A stretch of 64,000 bases of DNA from Vibrio breoganii (GCF_001677275.1 NZ_CP016177.1:992001-1056000); one strand, 5' to 3'. Positions 52,290-61,994 are shown, numbered from the stretch's first letter. Made by a program: numbers and translations. The notes: generated from the sequence alone by a model not told the origin.

Positions 52290-53678
52290 TTAGCCTTTTG
52301 TGTTAGGAATGTGAAAGACGATCTTAAGGCCAGTTTCTTGTATTGAATCGCTAAAACCAACATCGATATCCATCTCATGCAGTTTTGCTACTACCGCCAC
52401 TAATGCGAGTCCAAGTCCATGCCCTGGGGTGTTTCGAGATTTGTCCGCACGGTATAAGCGCTGCATGATTTTCTGCTGTTGATCCTTAGGCACGCCAGGG
52501 CCATTGTCTTGGATAATGAGAGCGTCTTGGGATAGCTGTATACTGACATGTGCCTGATTGGGACAATACTTATAGGCATTATCGAGCAGGTTGTAGATCA
52601 AGCGAAACAGCAAGGATGGCTCACCTTTCATGGCCACAGGAGAGAGGTCTATAGAGAGTGTTTGCTGTTTTTCTTCTAGTTGCGCCTCGGCAAGTTCAGC
52701 TGCATCTTGAATGATGCGAGACAGGTCTAACTCCACAAACTGGCTTTTATCGCCGATATTCTCCAGCTTACTGAGTTCAAGCATGGCATTGAAGGTTTGC
52801 AGTAGGTCATCAAACTCTTGTTGGATCTGGGTCATTTGTTCATCAGTTTGTTGTCTGTGTTCAGCACCGCTTTCTAAGATGGATAGGCGGTTTTTGATAC
52901 GAGTAAGGGGCGTTCTCAGATCGTGAGCAATAGCGTCTGTCACCCCTTGGATCTGCGTAATTGATGACTCGATTTCATCCAACATAGCATTGATGTAGTG
53001 CGCGATGTTATCCCACTCATCATGAGAGTTATTGGTTTGAATTCTGCCCCCAAAACGCCCTTTCTCTATCTGAGAAACCACAGAGTGTATGCCGGATAAT
53101 TGTGACTTCATCTTGCGGCGTATTATCCAGCTTGGGATTAGTGCGATGAAAAAGGCACAAATGAGCACCACGATAGCGGCATTTTCAAAGTTTTCACGTA
53201 CCTGCCATAGGTATTCGCTATCGGTGGCAACCAGAACAGAATAACCGTCCATTTCAAACTGGCAGCCTTCCAATAAAGAGAGGTTGCCACTGTTGCCACG
53301 GACAACAGGAAACGGCTTGAGTGTTGGGCATGACGGTAGCGTGCTTGGGAAATGATTGAGGGATCCATAGATCTCGCCTGTGTCACTTCGCAATACTGTA
53401 ATAATGCCTTGTGGGTCGTAAAGGGTGTCATCAAGAAGGTCGGGCAGGGTGCTAGGTGCATTAGTTTCACTGGCGCTTAACAACTGCTGGGCGTGTTGTA
53501 GCAGGATTTGCTGACGTGACTGTATCAGCGGCTGTATGCTCAGTTGGTAGATGGTGAATAGTGCGACTGCTACGGCAAGCCAAAGCATGATTGCTATAGA
53601 CAAAGAGAGTCGCCACAGAGAGTGACGACGCCAGGTGTTGATCACCAATGCCTTGCCTTGAGCGAGCAGGTTATTCAT
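52290..53678 (-). CDS. Sensor histidine kinase
   Basis: A 462-residue membrane kinase. TM1 is about residues 22-44, followed by a periplasmic sensor of ~115 residues with two Cys (PSCPTLKPF, EGCQFEMDG), TM2 about 162-180, HAMP ~185-240, H-box DAIAHDLRTPLTRIKNRL, N-box LIYNLLDNAYKYCPN, and G-boxes DNGPGVPKD and GHGLGLALVA. It overlaps the response-regulator gene by 4 bp. The sensed signal is unknown. The PepSY-like protein encoded first in the unit may modulate it. Confidence 0.9.
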   Translation of the reverse strand: MNNLLAQGKALVINTWRRHSLWRLSLSIAIMLWLAVAVALFTIYQLSIQPLIQSRQQILLQHAQQLLSASETNAPSTLPDLLDDTLYDPQGIITVLRSDTGEIYGSLNHFPSTLPSCPTLKPFPVVRGNSGNLSLLEGCQFEMDGYSVLVATDSEYLWQVRENFENAAIVVLICAFFIALIPSWIIRRKMKSQLSGIHSVVSQIEKGRFGGRIQTNNSHDEWDNIAHYINAMLDEIESSITQIQGVTDAIAHDLRTPLTRIKNRLSILESGAEHRQQTDEQMTQIQQEFDDLLQTFNAMLELSKLENIGDKSQFVELDLSRIIQDAAELAEAQLEEKQQTLSIDLSPVAMKGEPSLLFRLIYNLLDNAYKYCPNQAHVSIQLSQDALIIQDNGPGVPKDQQQKIMQRLYRADKSRNTPGHGLGLALVAVVAKLHEMDIDVGFSDSIQETGLKIVFHIPNTKG

Positions 53679-54361
53679 GTCGCTTTTACCATCCGATAAC
53701 CAGCGCCGCGTACCGTTTCAATAAGGTTAGGTTGCCCTTCAATTTCTAGCTTCTTTCTCAGGCGCGCAATGTGTACGTCTATGACATTGGTTTGAGGGTC
53801 AAAATTGTAATCCCATACCGCTTCAAACAATAGCGAGCGCGTCACTACTTGCCCGGCGTGTTCTACCAAGTAGCGCAGTAGCTTAAACTCTTTGGCTTGC
53901 AGGTTAACCTTTTGCGAAGCAACAAAGACCTCTTGTGACAACAGGTCTAACTGAATATGACCATTGCGAAGCTGGCTCTGAATCGATGGGGCGGATGACG
54001 ACACCGCTCTGCTTGCTAGGATCTCTACACGGGCTATTAGTTCTGCTAACGCGAAGGGCTTGGTTAAGTAGTCATCTCCCCCCTGTTTCAGCCCTTTTAC
54101 TCGTTCATCTACACTATCTAGTGCGCTAAGGATAAGTACTCGAGCAGTGGTATTTGCTGCTCGTAAAGTGGAAAGTAAGGTGAGGCCGTCAATAGAGGGC
54201 AACATGCGATCGAGCACGATCACTTGATACTCGCCTTCAAGGGCAAGAAACAAACCATCCTGCCCATTATCTGCGCTATCTACCTCATAGCCTTGCTGTT
54301 TGAGTGATTGACAAAGATACTCTCGAGTATCCTTGTCATCTTCGATCACCAATACCTTCAC
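53675..54361 (-). CDS. OmpR/PhoB-family response regulator
   Basis: A 228-residue regulator. The receiver domain covers residues 1-120 with VIEDDKD (acidic pocket), phospho-acceptor Asp in VIVLDRMLPSIDG, and YLTKPFAL (Lys). The C-terminal winged helix covers ~130-225 (LQAKEFKLLRYLVEHAGQVV, TNVIDVHIARLRKKL, RGAGYRMV). It is coupled to the kinase gene by overlap. It lies 11 bp downstream of the PepSY-like gene. Confidence 0.92.
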   Translation of the reverse strand: MKVLVIEDDKDTREYLCQSLKQQGYEVDSADNGQDGLFLALEGEYQVIVLDRMLPSIDGLTLLSTLRAANTTARVLILSALDSVDERVKGLKQGGDDYLTKPFALAELIARVEILASRAVSSSAPSIQSQLRNGHIQLDLLSQEVFVASQKVNLQAKEFKLLRYLVEHAGQVVTRSLLFEAVWDYNFDPQTNVIDVHIARLRKKLEIEGQPNLIETVRGAGYRMVKAT

Positions 54362-54372
54362 TTAGATTGTCC

Positions 54373-54948
54373 TTATTTATGCTTCTTGTTCTTCATTACT
54401 GGGATTTCTTCACCAGTAGCAACATTAATCAGAAGCTTTTGCTTGCCTTGCTCAGTGCTTGCTAGCTCGACCTCATAAAAGACGATGCCTTTTTTGCTTT
54501 CAAGTTCGACTTCTAAAGCCTTAGCTGAATATTTTTCTTCCAGCTCGGTCAGCTTTTTCAGAATATCAAACTCGGCCTTTTGTACTTGCTCAATAGCGTA
54601 GCGCTCATCGTCATCTAAGTCACTGAAACCAAGAGTGGTGAGGCTTTCAGATTGGTGTCTAAGTAGCGCACCATCTTGCACTGAGTAGCTCATCTTATGT
54701 TCAAAGCCTTCATTTAGGTCAACAACCTTAAATTTGTACGCGAACATAGTGTCTTTGTAGTCATCTAACTCTACCTCAGTAACCACTCCCGTTGAGATAG
54801 TGCGAACCTCTGGGGCTAAGTTCACTAGGGTGGCAGAGCCAGAGTTGATCGCCATTAGGCTTAGCGCTGCTTCTTGTTGGTCGTCTGCATGAACGAATGG
54901 CACAACAGCAAGAAGGCTGGCAAATAGTCCGGTTTTAAGTAGTTTCAT
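54373..54948 (-). CDS. Exported PepSY-like protein of a two-component operon
   Basis: A 191-residue periplasmic protein with signal peptide MKLLKTGLFASLLAVVPFVHA. The C-terminal half reads like a PepSY unit (LEEKYSAKALEVELESKKGIVFYEVEL; KLLINVATGEEI). It is first in an operon with a response regulator and kinase, an arrangement known for CarSR-type calcium- or cation-responsive systems. That parallel is inference. Periplasmic location suits a role in signal sensing. Confidence 0.75.
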   Translation of the reverse strand: MKLLKTGLFASLLAVVPFVHADDQQEAALSLMAINSGSATLVNLAPEVRTISTGVVTEVELDDYKDTMFAYKFKVVDLNEGFEHKMSYSVQDGALLRHQSESLTTLGFSDLDDDERYAIEQVQKAEFDILKKLTELEEKYSAKALEVELESKKGIVFYEVELASTEQGKQKLLINVATGEEIPVMKNKKHK

Positions 54949-55134
54949 GTTTGTTTTCCTCGGCTAGGTAGTCACTGTAAAATAATGAGCAAGGGCATGG
55001 GTGACAGAAAATAGAAACGCATAAGCTGTTGCACATACCAGTAGTCCGCGCTTGTTTTTATGTTTCACTTTCGTTTCACTCCATGTCTCTCGATATGCAA
55101 TTACTATAAAAGACCGAGATAAACCCAAGATGGA

Positions 55135-55162
55135 GAGAAGATTAAATAAAATTAATCTTCTC
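55135..55162 (-). terminator. Hairpin after menB, possible terminator
   Basis: Perfect 11-bp arms (gagaagattaa / ttaatcttctc) with a 6-nt loop lie 25 bp after the menB stop. The T-tract on the minus strand is weak. Confidence 0.5.
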
Positions 55163-55186
55163 AAAAGTTGTTAGTAGAAATCGCTA

Positions 55187-56089
55187 TTAATAGTGCCAAG
55201 GGAACTTAGTGAAATCCTTCGCGCGTTTCTCAAGGAATGCATCGCGACCTTCTTGTGCTTCATCAGTACCGTAAGCTAGGCGAGTGGCTTCACCGGCAAA
55301 CAGTTGCTGACCAACCAAACCATCATCAGGCAGGTTGAAACCATATTTCAGCATACGCATAGCAGTAGGGGATTTACTGTTGATTTCGGCTGCCCAGCGC
55401 AGTGCTTCTGTTTCAAGATCGATATGATCGATGACCTTGTTCACCATGCCCATGTCATAGGCTTCTTGAGCGGTGTAATCAAAGCCGCAGAAAAAGATCT
55501 CTCGAGCACGTTTTTGGCCAATCATTTTGGCCAGATAAGCGGAACCGTAACCAGAATCAAAGGACGCGACATCAGGATCGGTTTGCTTAAAGACAGCATG
55601 TTCTTTTGAGGCAAGTGTCAGGTCACACACTACATGCAAACTATGCCCACCACCCACGGCCCAGCCTGGAACGACGGCAATGACGACCTTTGGCATAAAG
55701 CGAATTAAACGCTGAACCTCTAGGATATGTAAGCGCCCCATACGTGCGACATCTGCTACGTTCTCGCCATCACCCTCGTATTTATAGCCATCTTTGCCAC
55801 GAATACGTTGATCTCCACCAGAAGAAAAAGACCACTGGCCTTTTTTAGAAGGACCATTACCGGTCAATAATACACAGCCTACGTCTGACCACTGCCTTGC
55901 GTGATCAAGTGCGGTATACAGCTCGTCTACCGTTCTAGGGCGGAAGGCATTGAGGCAATCGGGGCGGTCAAAGGCTATGCGAACAGTTCCTTGGGTCTTA
56001 CTTCGGTGATAGGTAATATCTTCGAAGTCAAAGCCGGGTACAGTTTCCCAAAGTTCGGGATTAAAAATAGATGAATTGGTGTCAGTCAT
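55187..56089 (-). CDS. menB: 1,4-Dihydroxy-2-naphthoyl-CoA synthase
   Basis: A 300-residue crotonase-fold enzyme closing the second ring in menaquinone synthesis. MenB landmarks are DITYHRSKTQGTVRIAFDRP, NAFRPRTVDEL, GQWSFSSGGDQRIRGKDGY (oxyanion and bicarbonate region), VVPGWAVGGGHSLHVVCDL, FKQTDPDVASFDSGYGSAYLA and a terminal FTKFPWHY. The first ATG of the frame is four codons upstream. It stands alone here, away from other men genes. Confidence 0.93.
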   Translation of the reverse strand: MTDTNSSIFNPELWETVPGFDFEDITYHRSKTQGTVRIAFDRPDCLNAFRPRTVDELYTALDHARQWSDVGCVLLTGNGPSKKGQWSFSSGGDQRIRGKDGYKYEGDGENVADVARMGRLHILEVQRLIRFMPKVVIAVVPGWAVGGGHSLHVVCDLTLASKEHAVFKQTDPDVASFDSGYGSAYLAKMIGQKRAREIFFCGFDYTAQEAYDMGMVNKVIDHIDLETEALRWAAEINSKSPTAMRMLKYGFNLPDDGLVGQQLFAGEATRLAYGTDEAQEGRDAFLEKRAKDFTKFPWHY

Positions 56090-56310
56090 GATAGTTCTCA
56101 CTGGATGTTTCTAATAGGCTAGGAACTTGAATGGTGTCAGTCAATATGAGTCTATGATTTGTTTGGTTTTTTCGTTATTTGTGTCGTTAATTTCAGCAAT
56201 GTCATGAGATTACTGCCAAGGATTTCGAAATAGTGGATTGAACAACTATCTTGATGATGAACTTTTGTTATTATCGAGAGATATGAAACAAAATGTTAAG
56301 CAAGGACGAT

Positions 56311-57747
56311 ATGAATTTTTTTGTAGAGAAGAATGTAGCGAGAACATTCATAGTTTCAGCGGTAGCACTTGGCTTGGCGGCATGTAGTGTCAGCACGGAT
56401 TATGATAGAGAAGTTGGCGCGCAAAATGCGGCAGCGGTTGAAATGCAAATGGGCGTGTACGATAAAAATGAGATGGAAGCGTACGTACAGCAAATTGGTG
56501 CTCGTTTAGTCAGCCACATTGAAAACCCTGAATTTGAATTCCAGTTCAAGATCGTTGATGACGCCATCCCAAATGCCTTTGCGCTTCCTGGTGGCTACAT
56601 CTTTGTATCACGTGGACTGCTTAGCCTAGTGAATAATGAAGATGAACTCGCCTGTGTAATGGCGCACGAGATTATCCACGTGACCGAGCGTCACTCTGTG
56701 AAACAGATGCAATCGAGCGTGCTTCCAGGTCTTGTTGAGCTGCCGGGTAATATTGTTGGGGGGGTTATCAACGAGGATCTCGGCGACCTTATTAATGCAC
56801 CAATCACGACCAGCAATAGCTTGTTGATGGCAGGCTACAGTCGTGGCCATGAAAGTGACGCGGATAGACTCGGTATTCAACTGGCAGCCAAAGCGGGCTA
56901 TAACCCTCTTGCGATGAACAGTATCTTGTTCCGTCTTAACCGAGCGGTAGAGATCCAAACCAAGCAAGAATCGGAAAAAAGCTATTTTGATTCTCACCCC
57001 TATACGCCAGATCGTGTATCCGACGTAAAAAAGGTAGCCAAAGATCTCAAGGTGGCTGAATTGGCACCAATCCACAAAGATTTCGTTTCTCAAATCGATG
57101 GCTTATTGGTTGGAGAAAATCCAGGTAAGGGGTTGTTTAGAGAGCAAACCTTTTTACAGCCTGATATGAAATTTGTTATCGACTTCCCTGAAGAGTGGCA
57201 AACCGTCAATCAAGCTGCCGCTGTAGCAGCGGTGGATAAAGAACAAGATGCAGCAGTTGTATTGAGTCTTGCGTCTAACGAGTTTAGTGCCAAAGAACAT
57301 GCGCTTCGCTTCCAGAACGAGCTTAAGCGTCGCTATAACACGGAGCTAGATGTCGATGAGAAGAAACTGGACTGGGGCAATTCAATCTACAGTATCACCC
57401 TTACCAACGAGCAAAAGCAGGGCACCAGTTACATGACTCGCGGTTGGGTTAATCTAGGTATTGATACCTATCAGATCGTGACTATCTCTACCGAGGAGAA
57501 GCAGAAGGTTGCCAATGATAGCGCTAGCACTTTCCGTCCAATGACAGAGGAAGAATTGGCCTCTATTACTCAATTAGAGCTTAAGGTGGTTGATGCTAAG
57601 CAAGGCGAGACAATCGATACTGTGTATAAAGCAACGAACAGTAAGACCTCAGCCGAACTCTTAGCGGTAATGAACGCCGTTGATGAGACTGAAGCGCTTA
57701 AATCTGGAGATAAAGTGAAGGTCGTTGTTGAAGCGCCTTACAAGTAA
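56311..57747 (+). CDS. M48-family metalloprotease, lipoprotein
   Basis: A 478-residue envelope protease. It begins with a lipoprotein signal (ALGLAAC). The M48 catalytic site is VMAHEIIHVTERH (HExxH) with third ligand Glu in HESDADRLG. NAFALPGGYIFVSRGLL is the usual family segment, as in BepA/LoiP relatives. A C-terminal domain of ~200 residues with repeated beta segments and a LysM-like end (GETIDTVYKATNSKTSAELL) follows. Likely quality control of outer-membrane proteins. The start at 56311 has AAGGA; a longer frame begins at 56293. Confidence 0.88.
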   Translation: MNFFVEKNVARTFIVSAVALGLAACSVSTDYDREVGAQNAAAVEMQMGVYDKNEMEAYVQQIGARLVSHIENPEFEFQFKIVDDAIPNAFALPGGYIFVSRGLLSLVNNEDELACVMAHEIIHVTERHSVKQMQSSVLPGLVELPGNIVGGVINEDLGDLINAPITTSNSLLMAGYSRGHESDADRLGIQLAAKAGYNPLAMNSILFRLNRAVEIQTKQESEKSYFDSHPYTPDRVSDVKKVAKDLKVAELAPIHKDFVSQIDGLLVGENPGKGLFREQTFLQPDMKFVIDFPEEWQTVNQAAAVAAVDKEQDAAVVLSLASNEFSAKEHALRFQNELKRRYNTELDVDEKKLDWGNSIYSITLTNEQKQGTSYMTRGWVNLGIDTYQIVTISTEEKQKVANDSASTFRPMTEEELASITQLELKVVDAKQGETIDTVYKATNSKTSAELLAVMNAVDETEALKSGDKVKVVVEAPYK

Positions 57748-57766
57748 CTAGCGCATCAAAATAGCA

Positions 57767-57795
57767 AAAGAGAGGCACACAGCCTCTCTTTTTTT
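57767..57795 (+). terminator. Terminator after the M48 protease
   Basis: 10-bp arms (aaagagaggc / gcctctcttt) with ACACA loop and T-tract. Confidence 0.9.
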
Positions 57796-57944
57796 GCCTA
57801 AACAAATGCGAGATAACGAATTGATTTGTAAGTCACCTTTGTGCGTTAGCCTTGCAGCAACTAGCATTAATCCAGTTAATAAAATCAGGCCAACAGCGAT
57901 AAAACGCATCGCTATTTGAGCCAATGGGCTATTGGAGAGAGTCG

Positions 57945-58340
57945 ATGAAATTCAGCTTCAATATGGAGGATGCCAGTCAGGTATTTGTCGGAGCATTTGC
58001 TCTTGCGGTGCCTATTTCATTTTCTGAAGAGGCTTGGCGGTTAGGGGAAACCTTACCACTGGGAAACTTGATGATGTTGTTTGCATTATCGGTGATATTT
58101 CTAGGGGTGTTTACCTATCAGAGCGTGTTTCAAAAGAACGTTCGTCATCGGCTGTTTGTATTTCTGTTTCGTATCTTTATCGCCTACGTTATAACGGCGC
58201 TGGTGGTGAGTTTAGTGCTATTTTGTCTAGATAAGCTACCACTGCTCACTGACCCAATGACGTCACTAAAGCGTGTCATTGTCATTACCATGCCTGCATC
58301 AATGGGGGCGATTGTTGTGGATAGCTTTGATAAAGAGTAG
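57945..58340 (+). CDS. DUF2391-type integral membrane protein
   Basis: A 131-residue protein of four helices starting MKFSFNMEDASQVFVGAFALAVPISFSEE; the frame extends seven codons upstream. The QVFVGAFALAVPISFSEEAW opening recalls the DUF2391/TIGR02587 family of putative inner-membrane proteins. Unknown function. GAGAG precedes the ATG. It converges with vctC, 22 bp away. Confidence 0.7.
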   Translation: MKFSFNMEDASQVFVGAFALAVPISFSEEAWRLGETLPLGNLMMLFALSVIFLGVFTYQSVFQKNVRHRLFVFLFRIFIAYVITALVVSLVLFCLDKLPLLTDPMTSLKRVIVITMPASMGAIVVDSFDKE

Positions 58341-58362
58341 CTATCCACAATGCATTATTTTG

Positions 58363-59121
58363 CTAGCTGTAATACAGGCAAATTTTCTGCCCGTTGGCTT
58401 CACTGATAGTAAAGTCTATCTCGTAAATCCCGCTGAGGGTTTCGGCATCAATCACTTGCTCAGTTTTACCTTGCACTATCACCTCTCCGAGTTTCATGGC
58501 GATGATGTTATCGGAATAAACCGATGCAAAGTTGATGTCGTGAATAACAATAACCACCGCTTTTCCAGATTCGTGAGCAAGCTTTTGCAGCGACTTCATG
58601 ATGGCCACTGAATGCTTGATATCAAGGTTGTTTAGCGGTTCATCAAGGAAGATATAGTCCGTATCTTGCGCCACTACCATGGCAATAAAGGCCATTTGTC
58701 TTTGGCCACCGGAGAGTTGGTCTAGAAAGCGGTCTTGAATATCGATGATGTCGAGTTGCTTTAGAGCGCGGTCAATGATCTCTTCGTCAGTAAGGGTGAG
58801 TCGACCATTGCTGTGAGGAAAGCGACCAAAAGCAACCAATTCACGCACGGTAAAACGCATATTGATGTTATTGCTTTGACGCAGCACCGCTAGGCGTTTT
58901 GCCAATGCTTGAGTGTCCCATTGAGATAGGGGCTTTTCAGCGATTAACACTTGCCCAGCATCACTATCGGTCAGGCGACTTGCCATCGACAGTAATGTAC
59001 TTTTTCCTGCGCCATTAGGGCCAATGATGCTGGTAACTTCACCAACCGGGAAGAGGGCGTCTGCATTATTAACAACGTATTTGTCGTTGTATTTCTTACT
59101 TAGTCCAGTAATTTTAATCAT
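58363..59121 (-). CDS. vctC: Catechol-siderophore ABC transporter ATPase
   Basis: A 252-residue FecE/FepC-type ATPase. Walker A is IIGPNGAGKSTLLS, the Q-loop lies at AVLRQSNNINMRFTVRELVAFGRFPHS, the signature is LSGGQRQMAFIAMVV, Walker B is YIFLDEPLNNLDIK, and the H-loop is IVIHDINFASVYSD. It powers uptake through the two permeases encoded upstream. Last of four genes in the order P-D-G-C of V. cholerae vct (enterobactin/catechol uptake). Two bp follow vctG. Confidence 0.88.
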   Translation of the reverse strand: MIKITGLSKKYNDKYVVNNADALFPVGEVTSIIGPNGAGKSTLLSMASRLTDSDAGQVLIAEKPLSQWDTQALAKRLAVLRQSNNINMRFTVRELVAFGRFPHSNGRLTLTDEEIIDRALKQLDIIDIQDRFLDQLSGGQRQMAFIAMVVAQDTDYIFLDEPLNNLDIKHSVAIMKSLQKLAHESGKAVVIVIHDINFASVYSDNIIAMKLGEVIVQGKTEQVIDAETLSGIYEIDFTISEANGQKICLYYS

Positions 59122-59123
59122 GG

Positions 59124-60074
59124 TTAGCTGATCTTGTTTCGTACGAGTAGGCTCAGGAAGTAACTTCCGCCGACAAAGTTAATAATAACGCTGATGGTGG
59201 TCTGAAAATCGAGTAAGTGCTCAACCAGCCACTGACCACTGATCAGTAGTGCAATAGAGACCACACAACTGCTAGCGATGAGAAATCGGTGCTGGAAACC
59301 GGTGAATATTTGCCGAGTCAGACTCACTACAATAAGGCCAAGAAACAGTACCGGACCCACTAGCGCCGTCGATATCGAGACTAGTAAGGTGGTAACGAAC
59401 ATGACTTTTTTAGTGAGCTTTGCAGTGTCTACACCTAGGCTTTTGGCGTTGTCCACACCCAGCCAAAGCACGTCCAGTTGCGAGGCATATCGATAGAGGT
59501 AGGCAATGCACGCCAATAAGGGAAGGGTGCACCAATACACTAATTCTGTGCTGACATTGTTGAAGCTGGCAAACATCGAATTTTGGATAGCGATAAACTC
59601 GTCAGGGTCTATCACCATAGTGAAAAAACCAGTGACACTATTAAATAAGCTGCCACACACCACGCCGATCAACAGTAGGGTAAAGATATTGGTTCTTTGC
59701 TTCTTGAAGTACAGTCCAAACAAGAATGTCGCCAATACCGCCATAATCGAAGTTGAAAGCACAAAATTGATCTTGGCGTCTGTGATCCAGAGGCTTAGTC
59801 CGCCGAAGCTTGCCACCAAGATCACTTGAATCATGATGTACAGCGCGTCGAAGCCGAGGATTGACGGGGTCAAAATTCGGTTATTAGTGACCGTCTGGAA
59901 CACTAAGGACGAGGCGGCAATCGCCATGCCAGCTAATACGATGGCCAGCACCTTTGGTATGCGGCGTGACAGGAAGAACTGATAGTTGTCGACGGTCAGT
60001 CCTTTGCCAAGAAAGTAACCAATAAACAGTAAAGAGAACCCTAGGATGAGGGCAAGTTTGGTCGAATCACGCAT
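59124..60074 (-). CDS. vctG: Siderophore ABC transporter permease
   Basis: A 316-residue FecCD-family permease with about nine helices. Family segments are RRIPKVLAIVLAGMAIAASSLVFQTVTNNRILTPSILGFDALY and VGPVLFLGLIVVSLTRQIF. It overlaps vctD by 8 bp. It forms a heterodimeric channel with VctD for iron-siderophore import. Confidence 0.87.
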   Translation of the reverse strand: MRDSTKLALILGFSLLFIGYFLGKGLTVDNYQFFLSRRIPKVLAIVLAGMAIAASSLVFQTVTNNRILTPSILGFDALYIMIQVILVASFGGLSLWITDAKINFVLSTSIMAVLATFLFGLYFKKQRTNIFTLLLIGVVCGSLFNSVTGFFTMVIDPDEFIAIQNSMFASFNNVSTELVYWCTLPLLACIAYLYRYASQLDVLWLGVDNAKSLGVDTAKLTKKVMFVTTLLVSISTALVGPVLFLGLIVVSLTRQIFTGFQHRFLIASSCVVSIALLISGQWLVEHLLDFQTTISVIINFVGGSYFLSLLVRNKIS

Positions 60075-61023
60075 TGCTCTTATCCTTCAATATTAGGTGG
60101 ATGAAGACCACACCGCCCAAGATGCTGATCACCATTGAAATAGGGATTTCATAAGGGAATAAGATCACTCGCCCTAACACATCGCAGGCCAGCACTAGCA
60201 TGATCCCGGTATACGCTGTCCATGGCAGATTCTTGCGCATATTATCGCCAACAAACATAGACACCAGGTTGGGAACAATCAGCCCAAGGAAGGGGATGAC
60301 GCCCACAATCATGACTACTGATGAAGAAAGTACGGCCACCAACAACACGCCGATAAAGACGATTTTTTGATAGTTCAGACCAATGTTTTTCGCAAAGCTT
60401 TCGCCAATACTGGCCGCGCTAAACTGGCTGGCAAACCCATATGCAAGCAAGGATGCAGGTATGGCTAAGTAGAGAAACTCGTAGTTGCCCTGCAGTACAG
60501 AGGCAAAATTCGCCACTGTCCAAGACGACATGCTCTGCACTAGGTCATATTTATAAGCAACAAATGTGGTTAGCGCCGAGATGACGTTGCCGTACATGAT
60601 GCCGATAAGAGGCACTAGCATGGCATTCTTGAATTTCAGACTCTGCAAGAAGCGGACGAAGACTAGAGTACCGATTACTGAGAAGGTGAAAATAAGCGCA
60701 AGGTGCGCCCAGCCGCTGATATCGGAGAAAACCACTAGGCTCAATACATAGCCCAATAGTGCACAGTCTATGGTGCCGGTGGTTGAGGGAGCGGCAAAGC
60801 GGTTTTGCACGATTTGCTGCATGATGAGACCGGCAATACTCAGGCCAGCCCCTGCAAGGCAAATAGCAATGAGACGTGGAAGTCGGCTCTCAAATAGGAT
60901 GTGCCAAGCGTGACTGTCTCCCTCAATCAGAGCAGACAAGTTCATGCTGGCAACGCCAATAAACAAAGAGGCTGACCCTAATACAATTAAGGCCAGCGCA
61001 GACAGATAGTGATGTACTTTCAT
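60067..61023 (-). CDS. vctD: Siderophore ABC transporter permease
   Basis: A 318-residue FecCD-family permease. It has ESRLPRLIAICLAGAGLSIAGLIMQQIVQNRFAAPSTTGTIDCALLG and VGVIPFLGLIVPNLVSMFVGDN, both typical of iron-siderophore permeases. Second gene of the unit, 22 bp after vctP. Confidence 0.87.
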   Translation of the reverse strand: MKVHHYLSALALIVLGSASLFIGVASMNLSALIEGDSHAWHILFESRLPRLIAICLAGAGLSIAGLIMQQIVQNRFAAPSTTGTIDCALLGYVLSLVVFSDISGWAHLALIFTFSVIGTLVFVRFLQSLKFKNAMLVPLIGIMYGNVISALTTFVAYKYDLVQSMSSWTVANFASVLQGNYEFLYLAIPASLLAYGFASQFSAASIGESFAKNIGLNYQKIVFIGVLLVAVLSSSVVMIVGVIPFLGLIVPNLVSMFVGDNMRKNLPWTAYTGIMLVLACDVLGRVILFPYEIPISMVISILGGVVFIHLILKDKSNA

Positions 61024-61045
61024 CTGATTAGTCGTTTAGAACCTA

Positions 61046-61966
61046 CTACAGAACAGATTCAACATCATCAATCATGATGTGTGTTGCTTTATATCCGCCA
61101 GCACTTAGGTACCAAGCTGCTGGGTCCATAAAGACCACCTTTTCATGCTTATAGGCAGGAGTGCTATGCACTAGGGCATTATCAAATAGGGCTTGCGCAC
61201 GGCCGTTACTGGTGCCAATAGCTTGTTCTCTATCGAGAATAATCATTGCGTCAGGTTTCGCTTGAGCAATGTATTCAAAGGAGATGAGATTTCCGTGAGG
61301 ACCTGTCGGTTTGGTCGATGGCGCGCTTGCTGATTTAAAGCCAAAGTCTTCAAATATGATTGAGAAGCGACTCTGCTCACCATACATGGCCAGATTGTTG
61401 CCATTGTTCATCACAGCCAAAGTACGAAGGTTTTCTTTGCTTGCTAGGGCATGAACGTTTTGCATTCTTTCATCGGTATTCTTGATAAGCGACTCAGCGA
61501 TGTCTTGCTTATCAAAAATGTCACCCAAAACACGCCAATGGTGCTGAGTAGTCTTCCAATAGTCTTTGTTATCGATCTGGAACAGGTAGGTCGGTGCAAT
61601 CTGGCTTAGTTCTTTATACATTGCCGCCTGACGACCTTCGGCAATGATGATGTCCGGCTTAAGCATGTAGATGCTCTCAAAGTTTGGCTCTTTCAGAGAG
61701 CCAACCGTTTCATATTCGTTCCCTGCATATTGAGAGATAAAGTGTGGAAGCAGAGGCTTTACAACACCAACAGGCTTAACGCCTAATTCATCCAGAATAT
61801 CTAGGCTACCATGGCCCAAAACCACCACACGCTTTGGTGTTTGATTAATTTCGATAGTTCCCATTGTGTGGGTGATTTCTTTAGCTTGAATCGCTTGTGG
61901 TAAAAGGACTGAGCAAAGAACGGATAAGGAGGTCACTAGATGCTTTATGGTTTTATTTTTTAACAT
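61046..61966 (-). CDS. vctP: Periplasmic iron-siderophore-binding protein
   Basis: A 306-residue class III binding protein with a signal peptide (LVTSLSVLCSVLLPQAIQAKE). Family pattern: TPKRVVVLGHGSLDILDELGVKPVGV, then PDIIIAEGRQAAMYKELSQIAPTYLF and a single linking helix. The end, MDPAAWYLSAGGYKATHIMIDDV, is like VctP/CeuE/FatB-group binding proteins. First gene of vctPDGC. A Fur-like box lies 30-50 bp upstream, shared with the divergent LysR gene. Confidence 0.87.
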   Translation of the reverse strand: MLKNKTIKHLVTSLSVLCSVLLPQAIQAKEITHTMGTIEINQTPKRVVVLGHGSLDILDELGVKPVGVVKPLLPHFISQYAGNEYETVGSLKEPNFESIYMLKPDIIIAEGRQAAMYKELSQIAPTYLFQIDNKDYWKTTQHHWRVLGDIFDKQDIAESLIKNTDERMQNVHALASKENLRTLAVMNNGNNLAMYGEQSRFSIIFEDFGFKSASAPSTKPTGPHGNLISFEYIAQAKPDAMIILDREQAIGTSNGRAQALFDNALVHSTPAYKHEKVVFMDPAAWYLSAGGYKATHIMIDDVESVL

Positions 61967-61994
61967 AGTGCTAATATCACAACCTGTTTAATTA

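Noticed and set aside
54964..55164. 66-codon minus-strand frame between menB and the PepSY-like gene
   Set aside because: No good ribosome site, overlaps the menB hairpin region and has a mixed composition; could not be supported.
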